Source: Bacteroidota bacterium (GTDB taxonomy: Bacteria > Bacteroidota > Bacteroidia > Flavobacteriales > Flavobacteriaceae). From it: a DNA stretch of 26,956 nucleotides. The position numbers and the translations under genes are program-made. Within the stretch, counting starts at the first letter, position 1. Every line of letters begins with the position of its first letter. Below are positions 23,894 through 26,956 of this stretch, in pieces. The notes under the pieces were generated by a model. It saw only the letters and a program-made list of their open reading frames with translations, had not been told where the DNA came from and ran no database searches. Location: the NCBI GenBank assembly GCA_024278565.1, contig JAJRSY010000025.1, positions 1 through 26,956 of the forward strand, in the 5' to 3' direction.

Positions 23894-25219
23894 TTGGATC
23901 CCGACCCTCTTGGTTTACAACTGAGCTTGATTGTTTTTAACGGTGCGTTTGCGCTTAAAATAGTTGTTTTACTGGCGCTATTGGTATGCTCGGCACTTAT
24001 CTCAGGGGCAGAAGTTGCCTTCTTCGGGCTTTCGCCTACCCAAATCAATGAAATAAAAGAAAATAAGACGACCAGAGGCACTATTGTGGTGAAATTATTG
24101 GAGCGCCCCAAGAAGTTGCTGGCGACTATTTTGATTGCGAACAATGCACTGAACATTGGTGTTGTATTGCTTTTTAATGCAATAGGAGATACACTTTTTG
24201 CGAATATAACCTACGTGCTTTTTGGGCTTATATCAGTACGTTTTTTAGTGGAAGTGGTCGTGATTACATTTTTGATATTGATGTTCGGCGAAATTTTGCC
24301 CAAGGTCTATGCCAATCGAAATCGTATTAGTTTTTCACGTCTAATGTCGTATCCTTTGAAAGTGTTGGATTTTGTGTTCACACCCTTAAGTTGGCCAATG
24401 CAAACGGCCACCATGCTTTTGCATAGTAAGTTGGGTAAGGAAAAATCGAATTTGAGTATTGACCACCTTTCTCAGGCTCTAGAGCTTACCTCAGAGGGCG
24501 ATACCACTAAAGAGGAGCAGAAAATTTTGAAGGGTATTGTTTCTTTTGGCAATACCGATGTTAAACAGGTCATGTGCCCACGAATCGATATTTTTGCACT
24601 CAGTGAAGAAATGAAGTTCTCAGAAGTACTGCAAGAGATTCGTAAGTATGGATATTCAAGAATACCTGTTTTTTCAGAAAACATAGATAGTGTTTTGGGC
24701 GTACTTTACGTAAAAGACCTATTGCCCCATATTGATCGAAAAACGTTTAATTGGATCACCCTAATTCGAGAACCTTATTTTGTGCCAGAGAACAAAAAAT
24801 TAGATGATTTATTAAGCGAATTTCAAGAAAAGAAAAATCATTTGGCTATAGTTGTTGATGAATATGGTGGTACTTCGGGCATAGTTACCCTTGAAGATAT
24901 AATCGAAGAGATCGTTGGTGATATCAGTGATGAGTTTGACGATGAGGATCTCGTATTTTCAAAATTGGATGAGTACAATTATGTTTTTGAGGGAAAAACC
25001 GCCCTAAAGGATTTTTACCGGGTGGTGAACATCGAAGATGAAGAAGATTTTGAAGAGCAAAAGGGGGAATCGGAAACCATTGCTGGGTTTGTTTTGGAAA
25101 TTGCCGGAAATTTTCCAAAAAAAGGAGAAAAAATTATCTTTAAAAACTATCGATTTTTAATAGAAAGTCTAGATAAAAAACGATTGAAGCAAATAAAAGT
25201 CACTCTGCCTAATGATTAA
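23894..25219 (+). CDS. gldE: Gliding motility-associated protein GldE (CNNM/CorC-like)
   Basis: 441 residues from a TTG at 23894 (MDPDPLGLQLS); a stop two codons upstream leaves no ATG alternative near the N-terminus. A DUF21/CNNM membrane domain has hydrophobic segments at about 18-43, 76-96 and 104-132. A pair of CBS domains follows (about 214-280 and 296-352, with GYSRIPVFSENIDSVLGVLYVKDL and HLAIVVDEYGGTSGIVTLEDIIEEIVGD), then a CorC/HlyC transporter-associated domain. The architecture is shared with Mg/Co-efflux-like proteins. The overlap with gldD identifies it as GldE, needed to stabilise gliding machinery in Flavobacterium. It sits in the inner membrane. Confidence 0.92.
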   Translation: MDPDPLGLQLSLIVFNGAFALKIVVLLALLVCSALISGAEVAFFGLSPTQINEIKENKTTRGTIVVKLLERPKKLLATILIANNALNIGVVLLFNAIGDTLFANITYVLFGLISVRFLVEVVVITFLILMFGEILPKVYANRNRISFSRLMSYPLKVLDFVFTPLSWPMQTATMLLHSKLGKEKSNLSIDHLSQALELTSEGDTTKEEQKILKGIVSFGNTDVKQVMCPRIDIFALSEEMKFSEVLQEIRKYGYSRIPVFSENIDSVLGVLYVKDLLPHIDRKTFNWITLIREPYFVPENKKLDDLLSEFQEKKNHLAIVVDEYGGTSGIVTLEDIIEEIVGDISDEFDDEDLVFSKLDEYNYVFEGKTALKDFYRVVNIEDEEDFEEQKGESETIAGFVLEIAGNFPKKGEKIIFKNYRFLIESLDKKRLKQIKVTLPND

Positions 25220-25775
25220 TAATAGTATTAGCTGCTTTTTGATATTTGCCTTTGCCTTTGCCTTTGTAGGGTGTCGTGAAGAGAATGTACTGCCCAAGCC
25301 AAGGGCGATGCTTCGGCTAGAGTTTTCCAAAACATCAATGAGTGAGGTCGAAACAGATAATTTCAAGTTCGAATATAATACCCGGGCAAAGTTTAAAGTC
25401 AAGAACAGTTCTTCGTTAGTTTTGGAATACCCTGAAATGAAAGGGGCTATTTTCATCAATTACAGAAAAGTTGACAAAAATATCAGTAGCCTTATTGCCG
25501 ATGCCCAAAAGTTGAGTTTTGAGCATGCTGCAAAGGCCGATGGCATACGGCCAAGGATTTTCGAGAACGAGGAGAATCAAGTTTATGGTACTTTTTATGA
25601 GGTAAGCGGTGATGCGGCATCTCAGGCACAATTTTTTGTTACCGACAGTGTCAACCATTTTGTGACCGGGTCGTTGTATTTTGCGGCCAAACCAAATTAC
25701 GACTCAATTTATCCGGCAGCCTCTTATCTTCAAAAAGATATGGGGCGTATCATGGAGACCCTAAGGTGGAAATAG
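25212..25775 (+). CDS. gldD: Gliding motility lipoprotein GldD
   Basis: 187 residues. MINNSISCFLIFAFAFAFVGCREEN is a lipoprotein signal with lipobox FVGC and Cys21 as the lipidated residue. The rest is a soluble GldD domain (PKPRAMLRLEF; LEYPEMKGAIFINYRKVD; MGRIMETLRWK at the C-terminus). In Flavobacterium johnsoniae gldD is required for gliding, and its product has been proposed to interact with GldE; gliding runs on the type IX secretion system. The ATG overlaps the last 8 bases of gldE, so translation is probably coupled. Confidence 0.95.
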   Translation: MINNSISCFLIFAFAFAFVGCREENVLPKPRAMLRLEFSKTSMSEVETDNFKFEYNTRAKFKVKNSSSLVLEYPEMKGAIFINYRKVDKNISSLIADAQKLSFEHAAKADGIRPRIFENEENQVYGTFYEVSGDAASQAQFFVTDSVNHFVTGSLYFAAKPNYDSIYPAASYLQKDMGRIMETLRWK

Positions 25776-25800
25776 TTGACTTAACACTTAGGAAAAGGGT

Positions 25801-26748
25801 ATGCATAAAGACCAATTGCTTCAATGTCATAAAAGTATAGTACCATACATTCACAATACCCCCATATTGACCTCAAGGCTGATTAATACCATTATTGGGG
25901 CTAAGGTGTTCTTTAAATGTGAAAACTTTCAGCGTATGGGAGCCTACAAAATACGTGGAGCCACCTATGCTATTTTGCAATTGAGCGATGCCCAACGAGC
26001 GAAAGGTGTCGTAACACATTCTTCTGGTAATTTTGCTCAGGCACTTTCATTGGCAGCACATAGTTTGGGTGTGACGGGGCATATTGTAATGCCCACTTCG
26101 GCACCGCAGGTAACAAAAATAGGGGTACAAGAATACAATGGACTGATTTATGAATGCGAACCTACCTTGACTGCCCGAAAGGCCACGGCAGACGAGATTG
26201 CCCAAAAAACGGGAGCTATATTTATTCACCCCTCAAACAATCTAGATGTTATTATGGGCCAAGGTACTGCGGCAATTGAACTTTTAGAGACCCACCCTGA
26301 TTTGAACGCTGTTTTTTGCCCGGTGGGTGGAGGCGGGTTAATTGCAGGATCGGTTTTGGCCGCCCATTATTTTGGTGCTGATTGTGATGTTTTAGGGGGA
26401 GAACCCTTTGAGGCAGATGATGCCTATCGTTCTTTGAAAAGTGGAAAAATAGAGCAAAACGACACTACGAATACCATTGCCGACGGACTCAAAACCGTAT
26501 TGGGAGATAAGACCTTTCCTATTATTAAAGAACATGTGCACAGTATTGTTCGTGTGACCGAAGCGGAAATTGTTTCGGCAATGCGCTTGATCTGGGAACG
26601 AATGAAAATTATTGTAGAACCGTCAAGTGCGGTTGCCCTGGCAGCTTTGGTTAGAGACGCTAAAAATCACCCCAATAGATATCAAGATCAAAAAATCGGA
26701 ATCATTATTTCAGGTGGTAATGTTGACTTGAAAAATCTACCCTTTTAG
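25801..26748 (+). CDS. PLP-dependent threonine/serine dehydratase or serine racemase
   Basis: 315 residues, a fold-type II PLP enzyme without the C-terminal ACT domain found in biosynthetic IlvA, so it resembles catabolic threonine dehydratase (TdcB) or serine racemase. Lys50 in FQRMGAYKIRGA is the PLP Schiff-base lysine, SSGNFAQ (75-81) binds substrate carboxylate, PVGGGGLIAG forms the phosphate loop, and EPSSAVALAAL with SGGNVD closes the cofactor site. It would deaminate threonine or serine to keto acids, or racemise serine. Activity cannot be chosen from sequence. It lies 25 bp after gldD on the same strand. Confidence 0.88.
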   Translation: MHKDQLLQCHKSIVPYIHNTPILTSRLINTIIGAKVFFKCENFQRMGAYKIRGATYAILQLSDAQRAKGVVTHSSGNFAQALSLAAHSLGVTGHIVMPTSAPQVTKIGVQEYNGLIYECEPTLTARKATADEIAQKTGAIFIHPSNNLDVIMGQGTAAIELLETHPDLNAVFCPVGGGGLIAGSVLAAHYFGADCDVLGGEPFEADDAYRSLKSGKIEQNDTTNTIADGLKTVLGDKTFPIIKEHVHSIVRVTEAEIVSAMRLIWERMKIIVEPSSAVALAALVRDAKNHPNRYQDQKIGIIISGGNVDLKNLPF

Positions 26749-26809
26749 AAAATTAAAAGACTATTTGATCTTTAGAATTCCTCGAGACAGTTCATTTTTT
26801 TATTTTCTG

Positions 26810-26844
26810 CTAATTGCTAATTGCTAATTGCTAATTGCTAATTG
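26810..26844. repeat. Heptamer tandem repeat (CTAATTG)5
   Basis: Five exact copies of CTAATTG in a row. The last copy covers the stop codon of the minus-strand gene at 26838. Perfect short repeats like this are prone to copy-number change by slippage and are a useful strain marker. Confidence 0.95.
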
Positions 26845-26956
26845 CCCTCCAGCAGTTTCTCGGCATTTTCAATACTCGAATTAATCTGGTTGCGTACCGT
26901 CTTTATTTTTTCTTCCTCCAAACCCAACAATTGTTTTTTCTCATCAGAGAGGGTCT
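26838..26956 (-). CDS. 3' end of an unidentified minus-strand gene
   Basis: Reading in from the window edge gives TLSDEKKQLLGLEEEK, IKTVRNQINSSIENAEK, LLEGN and a TAG stop at 26838-26840. The 38 visible residues are charged and helical, rich in Lys and Glu with a heptad-like Leu/Ile pattern, so they could be a coiled coil. The rest lies outside the window and I do not recognise the family. The stop falls within the first unit of the heptamer repeat on this strand. Confidence 0.6.
   Translation of the reverse strand, partial: TLSDEKKQLLGLEEEKIKTVRNQINSSIENAEKLLEGN

Overview
The window is a compact, AT-rich stretch of core chromosome from a member of the Bacteroidota, almost certainly family Flavobacteriaceae. 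The evidence is the pair gldE-gldD (gliding motility), the order acpP-fabF-rnc-IPExxxVDY-pyk, a 29-residue basic mS38/COX24-like protein, the RNase H with an N-terminal viroplasmin domain, and promoters that fit the Bacteroidota pattern (TTTG or TTG, about 19-24 bases, then TAnnTTTG) in place of sigma70 boxes. Shine-Dalgarno sequences are essentially absent. I cannot name the species.

Layout. 1-7633, minus strand: an AddB-like PD-(D/E)XK nuclease (cut by the window edge), an OmpA-family porin with TSP3 repeats, a decayed IS4-type transposase fragment, and an AddA-like UvrD/RecB helicase-nuclease; the two large genes probably form one DNA-break-processing enzyme. 7739-8347, plus: superoxide dismutase. 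8411-9017: no protein gene, but three regularly spaced copies of a roughly 75-nt minus-strand RNA unit, each with its own promoter-like box and intrinsic terminator; this is the most unusual part of the window. 9018-13211, minus: a long PurF-like glutamine amidotransferase, a PfkB sugar kinase, RNase HI with viroplasmin domain, and purN (TAATG overlap with rnhA). 13469-17836, plus: acpP, fabF, rnc, an IPExxxVDY-family gene and pyk. 17837-18615: a non-coding stretch and a frameshifted, truncated IS5-type transposase ending 3 bp before an outer-membrane barrel gene (18619-19116). 19135-21822, minus: recX, RNase E/G, the mS38-like peptide and an HU-family protein. 22153-26748, plus: mutY, ssb, gldE, gldD and a PLP-dependent threonine/serine dehydratase. 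The window ends in a (CTAATTG)5 tandem repeat and the 3' end of an unidentified minus-strand gene.

Functionally the window is mostly housekeeping: genome maintenance (AddAB-like, RecX, MutY, SSB, RNase H, HU), RNA processing (RNase III, RNase E/G), purine synthesis (PurF-like, PurN), lipid synthesis (AcpP, FabF), glycolysis (Pyk), oxidative defence (SOD) and gliding (GldE, GldD). The most notable non-coding structures are the triple small-RNA array, a 160-nt imperfect palindrome that covers the 3' end of mutY and nearly the whole ssb leader, and a 14-bp perfect palindrome that occurs twice.
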